Below, one piece after another: positions 46,499 through 54,407 of a stretch of 64,000 bases of DNA. The notes under the pieces are model-generated. The model was not told the origin of the DNA. It saw nothing but the letters and a program-made list of their open reading frames with translations, and made no database searches. The position numbers and the translations under genes were made by a program. The DNA is taken from positions 4,278,001 to 4,342,000 of the forward strand of contig NZ_CP026029.1 of NCBI RefSeq assembly GCF_023520895.1, read 5' to 3'. The stretch is from Paenibacillus sp. PK3_47. Its GTDB lineage: Bacteria; Bacillota; Bacilli; Paenibacillales; Paenibacillaceae. The first letter of the stretch is position 1. Each line of letters begins with the position of its first letter.

Positions 46499-46795
46499 AT
46501 GAATATTTTGAAATGGTTGGAAAATTGGTACTTGGAAAATTGTGATGGAGATTGGGAGCATAGCAAGAGTGTTAGCATTGTGACACTTGATAATCCTGGT
46601 TGGGCTGTTGATATTTTTTTAGAGGGAACATGGTTAGAGGATAAGGATTTTCAAATCCTAGATATTGAACGTACTAATGCTGATTGGATTTATTGCAGTG
46701 TTAGCGATAATATCTTTAAAGGAAGAGGTGGAAGTAACAACTTGGAGGAATTACTGATTATTTTCCAGGAGTGGTGTACAAAGTATAAAATATAA
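46499..46795 (+). CDS. Imm53-family immunity protein
   Basis: Begins MNILKWLENWYLENCDGDWEH, followed by SIVTLDNPGWAVDIFLEGT, which I recognise as the Imm53 pattern. AAAGAGGTG precedes the ATG, and the gene starts 12 bases after the second toxin cassette. It is the expected partner of the tip in that cassette. The gene is intact with its own ribosome site, so it could still protect against sister cells that deploy this toxin. Confidence 0.82.
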   Translation: MNILKWLENWYLENCDGDWEHSKSVSIVTLDNPGWAVDIFLEGTWLEDKDFQILDIERTNADWIYCSVSDNIFKGRGGSNNLEELLIIFQEWCTKYKI

Positions 46796-46840
46796 TGTCT
46801 ATTTTGATTTAATTCAAAGGATAATCTGTTTGTTTGAACG

Positions 46841-46876
46841 AACCTTGATTGGCTCAATGCCTTCAAGGTTTTCTTT
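46841..46876 (+). terminator. Terminator of cassette 2
   Basis: AACCTTGA and TCAAGGTT pair and are followed by TTCTTTTG. Same type as at 45113. Confidence 0.65.
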
Positions 46877-46930
46877 TGTGGGGCTACCCAGTGCCGAATG
46901 AACCCATCATTCAACCAATAACACATATCA

Positions 46931-47463
46931 GTAAGTTTTACTCCCACTCGGGTACATGCAGCAATCCGGACAATGAAATTCCCGATTACCAGCATCATTC
47001 GCGGCAAGCAGTCCGTGACTTTGGGGACTATATGCCTGGAGTTAGCCAGCTGGTTAATGGATGCGAGGCATTATCCGGTGAAAATCTGGATGGAGAAAAG
47101 CTGTCTAACGAAGAGCGGACTGAATCTGCTACATCGGTAGCATTAAGCGGAGCGGGGAAAGCTGCTTCTGGTGTTATGAAGTTTGCTAAGGGCTCTTAGA
47201 AACTTGGTATGGAAGTTACAGAAGAGCATATTAAAGAAGCGATGAAGAACGCTCCCTTACAAACTCAACAAAGGGCAGTATCACTGCCTGCGATAAATCG
47301 TTATACCCAACGTTTATCAGATGGGGAGGCTCCGCCTCCAATCAAAGTTGATAATAACATTATTGTGGATGGTAATCATCGTTATATTTCAGGTAGAGTA
47401 TCCGGAGTGGATATACCTACTACTCCTTACCCAGGTGGTAAACCAGACAGTGTTGTTAAGTGA
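46931..47463 (+). pseudogene. Displaced RHS toxin cassette 3 with in-frame stop
   Basis: Homology to the toxin tips starts at the codons for KFYSHSGTCSNPDNE, so the RHS core is absent. The pre-toxin linker runs to MKFAKGS and then meets a TAG at 47197-47199. The same frame continues after the stop as KLGMEVTEEHIKEAMKNAP and PIKVDNNIIVDGNHRYISG to a TGA ending at 47463. One nonsense mutation thus separates linker and toxin domain. The toxin part has a ParB-like DGNHRY motif and is unlike tips 1 and 2. No start or ribosome site precedes the cassette. Confidence 0.75.
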
Positions 47464-47522
47464 GGAAATGTAAAAATTGACCCATTTGATTGGGGGAACA
47501 ATTAATAAAGAGGTGAAACAAC

Positions 47523-48002
47523 ATTATTATAATAAATCGAATTGCACAAGAACCAATACTTCTTCATATTGATTCACTTGAAAAATCAAAACTAGACAAG
47601 TTGAATTTGCATCGAGCAATTTTGAATCGAGAAAATTTATGTGACTCCAGTCTGGTAGAAACAAATTTACGTGGCGCCGAGATTAATGAGGCGAATTTAA
47701 TAGGAACGAACTTATCAGGCACATTATTAATGGTAGCGTTGCTTAAAAACTCTAATTTAGAGTCTTCAAATCTAACTGAAGCAAAACTTTCGGGGGCTGA
47801 TTTTAGCAATGCTAACTTGAGTAAGGCTGTTCTAGTTGGAGCTGATGTGTGGAATGCTAACTTTAAAAATGCAAATTTAATGGGAGCTAATATGTTGTGT
47901 GAAAGGATACAAGATATTATGATCGAAGGTGCTTTATTTGACGAAAATACGATCTGGCCGCCATTGTTCAACCCGTTGGAGTATGGAGCTATCAAGATTT
48001 GA
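47523..48002 (+). CDS. Pentapeptide-repeat protein, probable immunity gene, apparent ATT start
   Basis: The middle of the protein is a run of pentapeptide repeats of the A(D/N)LXX type (TNLRGAEINEANLIGTNLSG, ADFSNANLSKAVLVGADVWN), which fold into a right-handed beta-helix. The frame is open well before the first standard start: AGAGGTG at 47509-47515 is followed after 7 bases by ATT ATT ATA ATA, then NRIAQEPILLHIDSLEKSKL. A TTG at 47601 has no ribosome site. Either ATT initiates weakly or a former ATG has mutated. It follows toxin cassette 3, so it is probably its immunity protein. Confidence 0.6.
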   Translation: MIIINRIAQEPILLHIDSLEKSKLDKLNLHRAILNRENLCDSSLVETNLRGAEINEANLIGTNLSGTLLMVALLKNSNLESSNLTEAKLSGADFSNANLSKAVLVGADVWNANFKNANLMGANMLCERIQDIMIEGALFDENTIWPPLFNPLEYGAIKI

Positions 48003-48199
48003 ATCTCCAATGGTTTAATTAACGTTGTTCATTTGTCCGTAGATATAAAGATGCTAATTTGTTGGAAATGGTTAAGATGGAAACCCAATGTTGCAGATAG
48101 AGGCTGAGAGGCTTCATATGTAGGAGGAAGGTTTCACCATGGTAACAATGATGCAATAATGTATTATTCATTAATGTAGAATTGAACATTCAACTGCTT

Positions 48200-48236
48200 G
48201 AACCTTGAGGGCAATACTTCAGGGTTCTTTTCTTTG
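48200..48236 (+). terminator. Terminator of cassette 3
   Basis: GAACCTTGA pairs with TTCAGGGTTC (one G-T pair), followed by TTTTCTTTG. The 48003-48199 gap shows no gene. Confidence 0.6.
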
Positions 48237-48251
48237 ATTGGGAAGGTCAAA

Positions 48252-48617
48252 ATGCTCAAAGTCTTTGGAAACCGGGAAAATTTTGAACAGACATCAGAGA
48301 CCACAACCTTGGAAAGAATAGGAGATGACTATTTGTATTTATCAGAGTTTGATTTAGATTTACCGTATGTTGCCGATTCTGAAAAGATTAATTCGATAAT
48401 GAACGAAAAGAACTGTGATTATCATGAAGCGACTAAATTTGACTATGAGTTGAATTGGAGGGAGAAACGACGTTCTTTTCGAATGGAAACGCGTTGTGTA
48501 ACTGCAATGTTTGAGCGTTTATTGGGAAAGGTTCTTGGCGTCTTCCTTGTTAATCGAAGTGTAAGTGCGCTCTCCGTTATCTTTAACCTTGAGCTGCATC
48601 CGTGTTCATGTAGTTGA
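48252..48617 (+). CDS. Hypothetical protein, possibly a chimeric or decayed immunity gene
   Basis: The first 65 residues (MLKVFGNRENFEQTSETTTL, YLYLSEFDLDLPYVADSEKI) look like a normal acidic bacterial protein and would fit an orphan immunity protein after the toxin cassettes. After about residue 68 the sequence becomes basic and Arg/Leu/Cys-rich, and it overlaps the 3' end of the VOC gene on the other strand by 35 bases. That suggests the original 3' end was lost. The ribosome site is weak (GGGAAGG). Confidence 0.35.
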   Translation: MLKVFGNRENFEQTSETTTLERIGDDYLYLSEFDLDLPYVADSEKINSIMNEKNCDYHEATKFDYELNWREKRRSFRMETRCVTAMFERLLGKVLGVFLVNRSVSALSVIFNLELHPCSCS

Positions 48618-48999
48618 TTACCCACATATGTCCGTCTAAATCCTCGAAGGCCCAATGATACATGAATCCGTAATCCTCAGGTTCTTCGTACGATTTCCCG
48701 CCCAAGGAGACGGCAGTATTCACGATTTCATCCACCTTTTCTCGGCTCTCGAAGGCCAATGCGATCGTCATTTGAGCATATTTTTGCGTATCAACGTTCT
48801 CCTTCTGCGTGAGCGACTTTAAAAGTTCTTTGGTGAACAGCATGACCTGCAGGCTATCCCCGATCACGATGGCTGCCGACTCCTCATTCTGGGGGAATTG
48901 CGGATTAAGCCCGAATCCGAGACCGGTGAAGAACACTTTCGATTGTTCTACGTTGTTTACAGGCAGGTTAATGCTCGTGAATGTGGACGTTAATGCCAT
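48583..48999 (-). CDS. VOC-superfamily (glyoxalase/bleomycin-resistance-like) protein
   Basis: The ATG at 48999 follows GAGGTG at 7 bases; an upstream ATG at 49110 has no site. The 138-aa protein has two beta-alpha-beta modules: FTSINLPVNNVEQSKVFFTG with GFGLNPQFP, then QMTIALAFESREKVDEIVN and GFMYHWAFEDLDGHMWVINY. This matches the VOC fold used by dioxygenases, lyases and antibiotic-binding proteins. The closing DLDGHMW resembles PhnB-like members. The reaction is unknown. Confidence 0.85.
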   Translation of the reverse strand: MALTSTFTSINLPVNNVEQSKVFFTGLGFGLNPQFPQNEESAAIVIGDSLQVMLFTKELLKSLTQKENVDTQKYAQMTIALAFESREKVDEIVNTAVSLGGKSYEEPEDYGFMYHWAFEDLDGHMWVINYMNTDAAQG

Positions 49000-49240
49000 T
49001 TTTAAACACCTCACCGTCAAATTGGTTTGTTGTTTTTGATTGTAATTCCCTGACGACAACAAATGGAACAAGCAGATGCAAACCCAGTATATCAACGAAC
49101 TTCTCAACATACCAGAGTTACATAGCTGCCGGATTTGTCTGTCGGTGCAGCGTGTAATCGCAAAGTACCGATGGGACGCAAACCATACGCCATCGTTCAG
49201 TCTTCAAACATTAATTCATATTTCACCTCTGAATGAATTT

Positions 49241-49272
49241 CCAGTAAAAAAAGCCATCCCTTTTGCGATGGC
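49241..49272 (-). terminator. Orphan minus-strand terminator
   Basis: GCCATC and GATGGC pair over 8 bases, with a run of T on the minus strand (AAAAAAA on the plus strand at 49246-49252). No minus-strand gene ends just before it, so it may be the leftover terminator of a deleted gene. The remaining 49000-49240 sequence shows no gene. Confidence 0.5.
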
Positions 49273-49378
49273 CCAGAGTGTTGAGAAAACCGGCTCTTTT
49301 TATGGTCTTGGGTTTCTTTTCAATGTTTCTATGTCTGCGGACGCTGCATCTGTTACATGTGTCGTCCTCATCGCACGC

Positions 49379-49561
49379 TAACGGACTCTGCGTCCGTTAT
49401 CTGCCGAATATCTACCCGTTTCCATCGCTAACGGACCGTAATTCCTTTATTCTGCTAAATGATGGGGATATGAAGTCCTATCGGGTGAATTAACGGATCT
49501 AGGGTCCGTTAGGATTCCAAAATATACCTCTAGCGTAAAATAACGGAACTGGAGTCCGTTA
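49379..49561. repeat. Decayed hairpin repeat cluster with about 50-bp spacing
   Basis: TAACGGA half-sites start at 49379, 49429, 49491 and 49541. Three of them pair with TCCGTTA to form 7- to 8-bp hairpins; the one at 49429 has lost its partner. Spacing is 50, 62 and 50 bp. The layout and the AACGG stem resemble array A at 15441-15848. Confidence 0.7.
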
Positions 49562-49659
49562 GTCTTAGCATTTCCAAGTAATTCATAGATTCTGGTGAGC
49601 GTGAGTTGATGGGTTGGAGCCGGCAATCGTTAACGCAGTGTCGCATGAAATCAAAATAA

Positions 49660-49694
49660 CATAAAGAAGGCTGTCGAGAAAGTCTCGACAGCCT
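49660..49694 (-). terminator. Terminator of the SLH amidase gene
   Basis: AGGCTGTCGAGA and TCTCGACAGCCT form a perfect 12-bp stem with a 3-base loop. On the minus strand it is followed by TCTTTATGTTATTTT. Confidence 0.8.
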
Positions 49695-49733
49695 GAGCAT
49701 CCCTTCCGGGATGGCCCTTCCTGTAACATTCTT

Positions 49734-52700
49734 TTAATTCGCAGTCTCCAGTAATCTGGCAACAATGGTTGCAAATTCTGCTCTGGTAATATCTTTTTCA
49801 GGCTTAAATGTGCTGTCTTCGTATCCTGTAATAATATTATTGGATGCGAGGGCATCAATAGAGTCATAATACCATGCATTTCTATTAACATCTGTGAATG
49901 ATGTGTTTCCGTTACCTGTCAGCTTAAAGGCTCTGGTGATCAGTGCCGCTAATTCACTGCGGCTGATCTTCTCATTGGGGCGGAAGCTTCCATCGCTGTA
50001 TCCGTTCATGAGGCCTGATCCGGCAGCTGCACCGATAAACTTATTCGCCCAGTGAGTTGAAGCTACATCTGTAAAGTTACTATCTTGTCCTTCAAGACCC
50101 AGGTGTGTTGCAATGACCTTAATGGCTTCAGCGCGGGTCAAACCTGAATTCGGACGGAAGGTCCCGTCGGAATAACCTGTTAGTAATCCCTCGGCAATAA
50201 GCACATCAATGCTTGCTTTCGCCCAGTGATTTAGGGTGTCTGTAAAACTGGCGACTTCCGGCTTAGGTGTTGGTGATGTTGTTTCTGCTGGTGCCGGTGT
50301 TGCTGCAGGAGCCGGTGTTGGTGTAGGTGTTGCTGCTGCCGGAGGTGTCACTGCACCTCCTCCAGTATCCGGATTGGTTGGTCCACTACCTGTGTCTGGA
50401 TCAGGATTAGTAGGATTAGTAGGATTAGTAGGACTAGTAACGTATTGAAGTGCCGGTGCAAATGCTGTAAGCAGTCTGGCTTGACTTTGCTGCTCAAGCG
50501 CATAACCCATACCTAAAATTTCCGCATCATCCCATGCTCTGCCCACAAGCTGCATAGAGACAGAATAGCCGCTGTCGTTCGTTCCCACAGGAACTACTAC
50601 CGTTGGGAGACCAACATTGGACGTTAATACGCCCGTGCCACGGTCGGAACTTAATTGGGAGGCTGCTGCGTCGTTGTTATATACGTCGCTGATAAAACCT
50701 GCATATACAACAGCATCAACGCCATTTTCGTCCATCCAGCCTTTAATAATTTCCTTATAGTCTGTTCTATACTTGATGTAATCTTGTACAGCCTGTTCTG
50801 TCATACGCGTTGGCTGACTATATCCTCTTTGATTATAGATAAGCACCTTATCTGAAGCCAGTACACTTGCCCCATCAAGGTAAGGGAAGTCTTTATGAAG
50901 CTCAATGTAGCGCGCCCAGCCTTCGGTAGATCCATTAATGCCTGAAGGACGGCTGGGAGCTGACGGTAATGCTGACATCTCCACCATAGTCGCACCCGCT
51001 GCCTGAAGCTCTGAGAATTTATCCATTACTGCTTGTCCGGTATCATCATCAGCAAAACTAGAGACAAAGGATGCAGGAATATATCCGATTTTCTTTCCTT
51101 GTAATGCATTGGCATCCAGAGATTCCTTCCAGTCAGCCGGACGTTTATGGTCTGCATCTGCGGTCACTGTGAAAATATCCTGCGGATCCGTGCCCGTTGT
51201 AGCATTCAGCATAATGGCCAGGTCAGTTACCGTTTTCGCAATGGGGCCGGCATAATCCTGTCCCCAAGTGAGCGGCAGTACACCTGTAGTGCTTGCCATG
51301 CCGTCTGTGCCGCGGAAGCTTTTTAAGCTGGCGCCTGTCGTAGGTGCATAGAGAGAGACCCCTGTTTGCGAGCCCATTGCTGCTGCTGCAAAATCAGCGG
51401 CAACAGATACTGCCGATCCGCCGCTTGAGCCAAAAGATGTTTTGGATGGATATAGTGCATTCCATGTCTGCATCCAGCCGCTCTCACTAAAGCTTCCGCT
51501 GTTCGCGAACTCGGAAGTATTTACTTTACCAATAATTACAGCTCCGGCTTCCCGCAGCTTATTCACCTGGAATGCGTCGGTCTCAGGCTGCCAGCCTTCA
51601 AGGGCTTTGGTGCCGCCTGTAGTCGGCATATCCTTTGTATCATAGATATCTTTTATCGCAACTGGAATACCGAGCAGATCGCCTGTTGCACCTTGTGCAC
51701 GGGCATCGTCCGCAGCTTTTGCTTGGGCCAGCGCAGTTTCGGATACATGCAGGAAGGCATGGAATCCAAATTGGCCTTCATCGTATACCTCGATTCTATC
51801 TAAATAGGCTTGAGTAATTTGTACAGAAGTAGTTTTACCGCTAATCATATCCTGCTGCATGTCTGCAATGGATTTATTCGTAACATCGTACGGGGATGAA
51901 GTTACGAATGCTTTGGCTGCAGGTGCATCCGGAATAACCAGAGTATCTCCAGTATCTAGACCCTCTATGGCAGATATATCCCAGTTACTGATAGAACGGA
52001 TTTGTGCGTTTGTTAATCCACTTACATCCAGCTGACTATTCAGCCCATTCAGCATAGTAACCAGATTGTTCAGCCCATCTTCACCAGCTTCTCCAACTTG
52101 TACATAATGTACCAGGGATTTTGATTCACCCGGCTCCATATTTAATGTGTTAATGAACCCGTAGAAATTCGCCTCATTTCCGGTCCTGGCTAATGGTGTG
52201 GTGAATGGATTCTGCTGCTGGTTGCCAAGCCCGGTTAATCCATTATTAAAGGGTTTCGGAGAGCCGACTGCAACACCCAGCGGCTTATTGTTTCTGGCAG
52301 TGCTGTCTACAACAATCCAGGAATCATCGGTAGTCACCTCTAAATCCTCCGAGTAGGTTGCCTTGACTACTGAAGCATTCGCCGCTGTACCATATCCTAA
52401 AGAGCCGCCGAAAGATACATCTACCTTTACAGCCATATCATTTTTGTTAGTAAAAGTATCAAAGAATCTCGTGCGGTTATGAACAGTATCCACATACACC
52501 TCGCGGGTTACCGTTACATTTCCCAGATTTACAGACTGAGCCGAAGTAAACTTATTAACACCATCGTATTGCAAGTTGAACCCGCGCATCATCTGGCCAT
52601 TCATCAGTGAGGCTGAAGGGGAGGATACTTTGACAAAAATATTACCGAAGCCCTGGACTTGCGTAGTGCCCACTGTACGTAAGCTTCCTGTATCTAAGCT

Positions 52701-52868
52701 GGGCGCAAAAACATCGTGTATTTCCCATACGGTGCCGCTTTCGGAAGTCACCCGGGTTAAAGCATCCGCGGTTTGAAAAGGAATGACTCCTGAGGCCATA
52801 ACAGATAACGCAATCGAAGTGGCTATCACTTGCTTTTTACTCTTACGTAGACGTTTGAACTTACTCAT
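49734..52868 (-). CDS. Secreted amidase-signature enzyme anchored by three SLH domains
   Basis: A signal peptide (KKQVIATSIALSVMASGVIP) leads to about 300 residues of a beta-rich region, then an amidase-signature domain (about 330-800). Its catalytic Lys is in GIPVAIKDIYDT and its glycine/serine loop in FGSSGGSAVSVAAD. The nucleophile segment reads GSQTGVSLYAPTT where most relatives have TGGS, so one Gly is replaced by Val but the Ser is kept. A Pro/Thr-rich linker is followed by three SLH domains (about 875-1044; GYSDGTFRPN, GYSDGSFRPN, GYEDSTFKPE), which attach proteins to wall polymers. AAGGAGA precedes the ATG. It probably hydrolyses an amide outside the cell; the substrate is unknown. 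The fusion of an unknown N-terminal module, amidase and SLH is uncommon. Confidence 0.9.
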   Translation of the reverse strand: MSKFKRLRKSKKQVIATSIALSVMASGVIPFQTADALTRVTSESGTVWEIHDVFAPSLDTGSLRTVGTTQVQGFGNIFVKVSSPSASLMNGQMMRGFNLQYDGVNKFTSAQSVNLGNVTVTREVYVDTVHNRTRFFDTFTNKNDMAVKVDVSFGGSLGYGTAANASVVKATYSEDLEVTTDDSWIVVDSTARNNKPLGVAVGSPKPFNNGLTGLGNQQQNPFTTPLARTGNEANFYGFINTLNMEPGESKSLVHYVQVGEAGEDGLNNLVTMLNGLNSQLDVSGLTNAQIRSISNWDISAIEGLDTGDTLVIPDAPAAKAFVTSSPYDVTNKSIADMQQDMISGKTTSVQITQAYLDRIEVYDEGQFGFHAFLHVSETALAQAKAADDARAQGATGDLLGIPVAIKDIYDTKDMPTTGGTKALEGWQPETDAFQVNKLREAGAVIIGKVNTSEFANSGSFSESGWMQTWNALYPSKTSFGSSGGSAVSVAADFAAAAMGSQTGVSLYAPTTGASLKSFRGTDGMASTTGVLPLTWGQDYAGPIAKTVTDLAIMLNATTGTDPQDIFTVTADADHKRPADWKESLDANALQGKKIGYIPASFVSSFADDDTGQAVMDKFSELQAAGATMVEMSALPSAPSRPSGINGSTEGWARYIELHKDFPYLDGASVLASDKVLIYNQRGYSQPTRMTEQAVQDYIKYRTDYKEIIKGWMDENGVDAVVYAGFISDVYNNDAAASQLSSDRGTGVLTSNVGLPTVVVPVGTNDSGYSVSMQLVGRAWDDAEILGMGYALEQQSQARLLTAFAPALQYVTSPTNPTNPTNPDPDTGSGPTNPDTGGGAVTPPAAATPTPTPAPAATPAPAETTSPTPKPEVASFTDTLNHWAKASIDVLIAEGLLTGYSDGTFRPNSGLTRAEAIKVIATHLGLEGQDSNFTDVASTHWANKFIGAAAGSGLMNGYSDGSFRPNEKISRSELAALITRAFKLTGNGNTSFTDVNRNAWYYDSIDALASNNIITGYEDSTFKPEKDITRAEFATIVARLLETAN

Positions 52869-53052
52869 GTCAGCAATCTCCTTTTCCTATATGTATGTTA
52901 TTTAGTATGTTAGGAAATATAACACTAGTAATCTATTCAGTCAATGAATAATATAAAATTAATATATTTCAGGCTTTTAAAAAGAAAGAAACACTCTATT
53001 TATTATAATTTATAGTATATATATAAATATAAATTATTTTTATTTACATTCA

Positions 53053-53505
53053 ATGTTAGATGTTTTGGGGGGTGGAGGGGTGGATTATAGTAGTCTCCCA
53101 AATCAAGGGCAGACAGGGCTAGAGATGGGGATGGGCATTCTCCTGGACAACCGGCAAAAATCATGGGAAGATAACAAGGTTCTCATTGCCAAGGGGTACA
53201 ACATGGCGGACTATAGTAATAACTTGCCTAACGGACCTGATACGATTTATCAAATCGGTTCGCTCACTAAAGCGTTTACTGCTGCAGCTATTTTACAGCT
53301 TGGGGAGAGCGGGAAGCTGAGTATTGACGACCCCGTAGTGACATATATTAAGGATTATCCTAATCCTAAAGTTACACTCTATCACTTGTTAACCCACACG
53401 TCCGGGATCCCCAATTACACTAATTTTCCGGGTTTTCAAAATTCAATAAACATAAAAACAAGTGTTGACGAGCTAATTGCCAAATTCAAAGATAAGCCTG
53501 CCTGA
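53053..53505 (+). pseudogene. Truncated serine hydrolase (class C beta-lactamase-like)
   Basis: The sequence KGYNMADYSNNLPNGPDTIY with IGSLTKAFTAAAILQL holds the SxxK nucleophile motif of the beta-lactamase/esterase family, and VTLYHLLTHTSGIPNYTNFP follows as usual. After KFKDKP the coding sequence stops, where relatives continue for 200 or more residues with the YxN and HxG motifs. The gene is therefore cut at its 3' end, so it is inactive. The N-terminus lacks a signal peptide and a clear ribosome site. The break coincides with a short sigK-like sequence. Confidence 0.75.
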
Positions 53506-53523
53506 TCTCCATCGGCACGATGC
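53503..53523 (+). other. Short sigK-like sequence at the break of the truncated hydrolase
   Basis: TGATCTCCATCGGCACGAT equals 19 bases of the intact sigK (codons for DLISIGT and the start of I), and CCTGATCTCCATCGGCAC equals the truncated copy. It begins exactly where the hydrolase homology ends. It may mark another rearrangement through sigK, though a chance match cannot be excluded. The following 53524-53617 stretch reads as a possible tail of an unknown protein (YYLNELPEWTQEINRKL). Confidence 0.4.
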
Positions 53524-53617
53524 AGATAAAAGAGGGATAAAGTATTACTTAAATGAATTACCTGAATGGACGCAAGAAATCAATCGGAAACTACAAATTA
53601 AATATAAAACACATAAA

Positions 53618-53661
53618 TAAACCAATTCGAATCGGAATCGATCGTAATTGGTTTATTTTTG
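53618..53661. terminator. Bidirectional terminator
   Basis: TAAACCAATT and AATTGGTTTA form a 10-bp stem with T-rich sequence on both sides. It serves the minus-strand ABC permease gene ending 30 bases away. It is similar to the terminator at 35706-35749. Confidence 0.7.
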
Positions 53662-53690
53662 ATATGGGTAACTCAGTGCATGTAACGCGT

Positions 53691-54407
53691 TTATTGCTGC
53701 TCGGCAAATCTCCACCAGGCAAATGTTCCGGCTATTCCGGCTATCCCCGTATACGCAAGAATGATTATACTGCTCAGCGTTAAAGAACCGGTGCTTTGAA
53801 ATATCGACGGGATGGTCCAGGGGAAATAGGATGCAAATCCAAAGGAGCCGAGCACATTGGAAAGAATGACGATGATCAGGATGAGCCCCAGGGGGGCCAG
53901 GTAGCCCTTGGTCACATTAGCCAAAAGAATGCTTGGTGCGGTCACAAAAATATACAATAGCGAGGTAATTAGGAACTTAAAGAACAAGCTCCAAATGAAA
54001 GCAGCGGACCCGCCTTCTACGCCCAAGATGGCTCCTGCGGCAAAACCTACGGCAAACATATAAATGGAAAGTAACAGGCACCATGCTAAAATGACAAGGA
54101 ATTTGGACAGTACAATTTTCGATCTGGAAACAGGCTTTGCAAGCAAATCTTTAATTGTCTTATCCGAAAACTCCCGTCCAAATACCCATGCCGCAACAAA
54201 GGTGTATCCGATAAGTCCCAGCGGGGCAAGCGTATCCAGCAATCCGTTTAAATACATTTCCCAGTTGACACCGCCGGCATCACTGGATAATACATTTCCG
54301 ACGCCCATCATAATGGGCCCGAAACCTAAAACTAGAAACATGATCCAGAACACATTGGAGCGGATAATCTTGCGAATCTCACAATGTAACACAGATAGAA
54401 TATTCAT
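53691..54407 (-). CDS. ABC-2 type permease
   Basis: A 238-aa protein with about six membrane segments (LAPLGLIGYTFVAAWVFGREF, LITSLLYIFVTAPSILLANV). The FGREFSDKTIKDLLAKPVSR segment is a hallmark of ABC-2 permeases. Its ATG overlaps the stop codon of the ATPase gene by one base (TAATG), so the two are translated together. A GGGGGA site is also present. Confidence 0.88.
   Translation of the reverse strand: MNILSVLHCEIRKIIRSNVFWIMFLVLGFGPIMMGVGNVLSSDAGGVNWEMYLNGLLDTLAPLGLIGYTFVAAWVFGREFSDKTIKDLLAKPVSRSKIVLSKFLVILAWCLLLSIYMFAVGFAAGAILGVEGGSAAFIWSLFFKFLITSLLYIFVTAPSILLANVTKGYLAPLGLILIIVILSNVLGSFGFASYFPWTIPSIFQSTGSLTLSSIIILAYTGIAGIAGTFAWWRFAEQQ

Noticed and set aside
49076-49493. Short plus-strand frames in the gap before the amidase gene
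   Set aside because: They run through a terminator and the hairpin cluster and lack ribosome sites.
53550-53783. 76-aa frame starting near 53553
   Set aside because: It crosses the bidirectional terminator and overlaps the permease gene on the other strand; no ribosome site.
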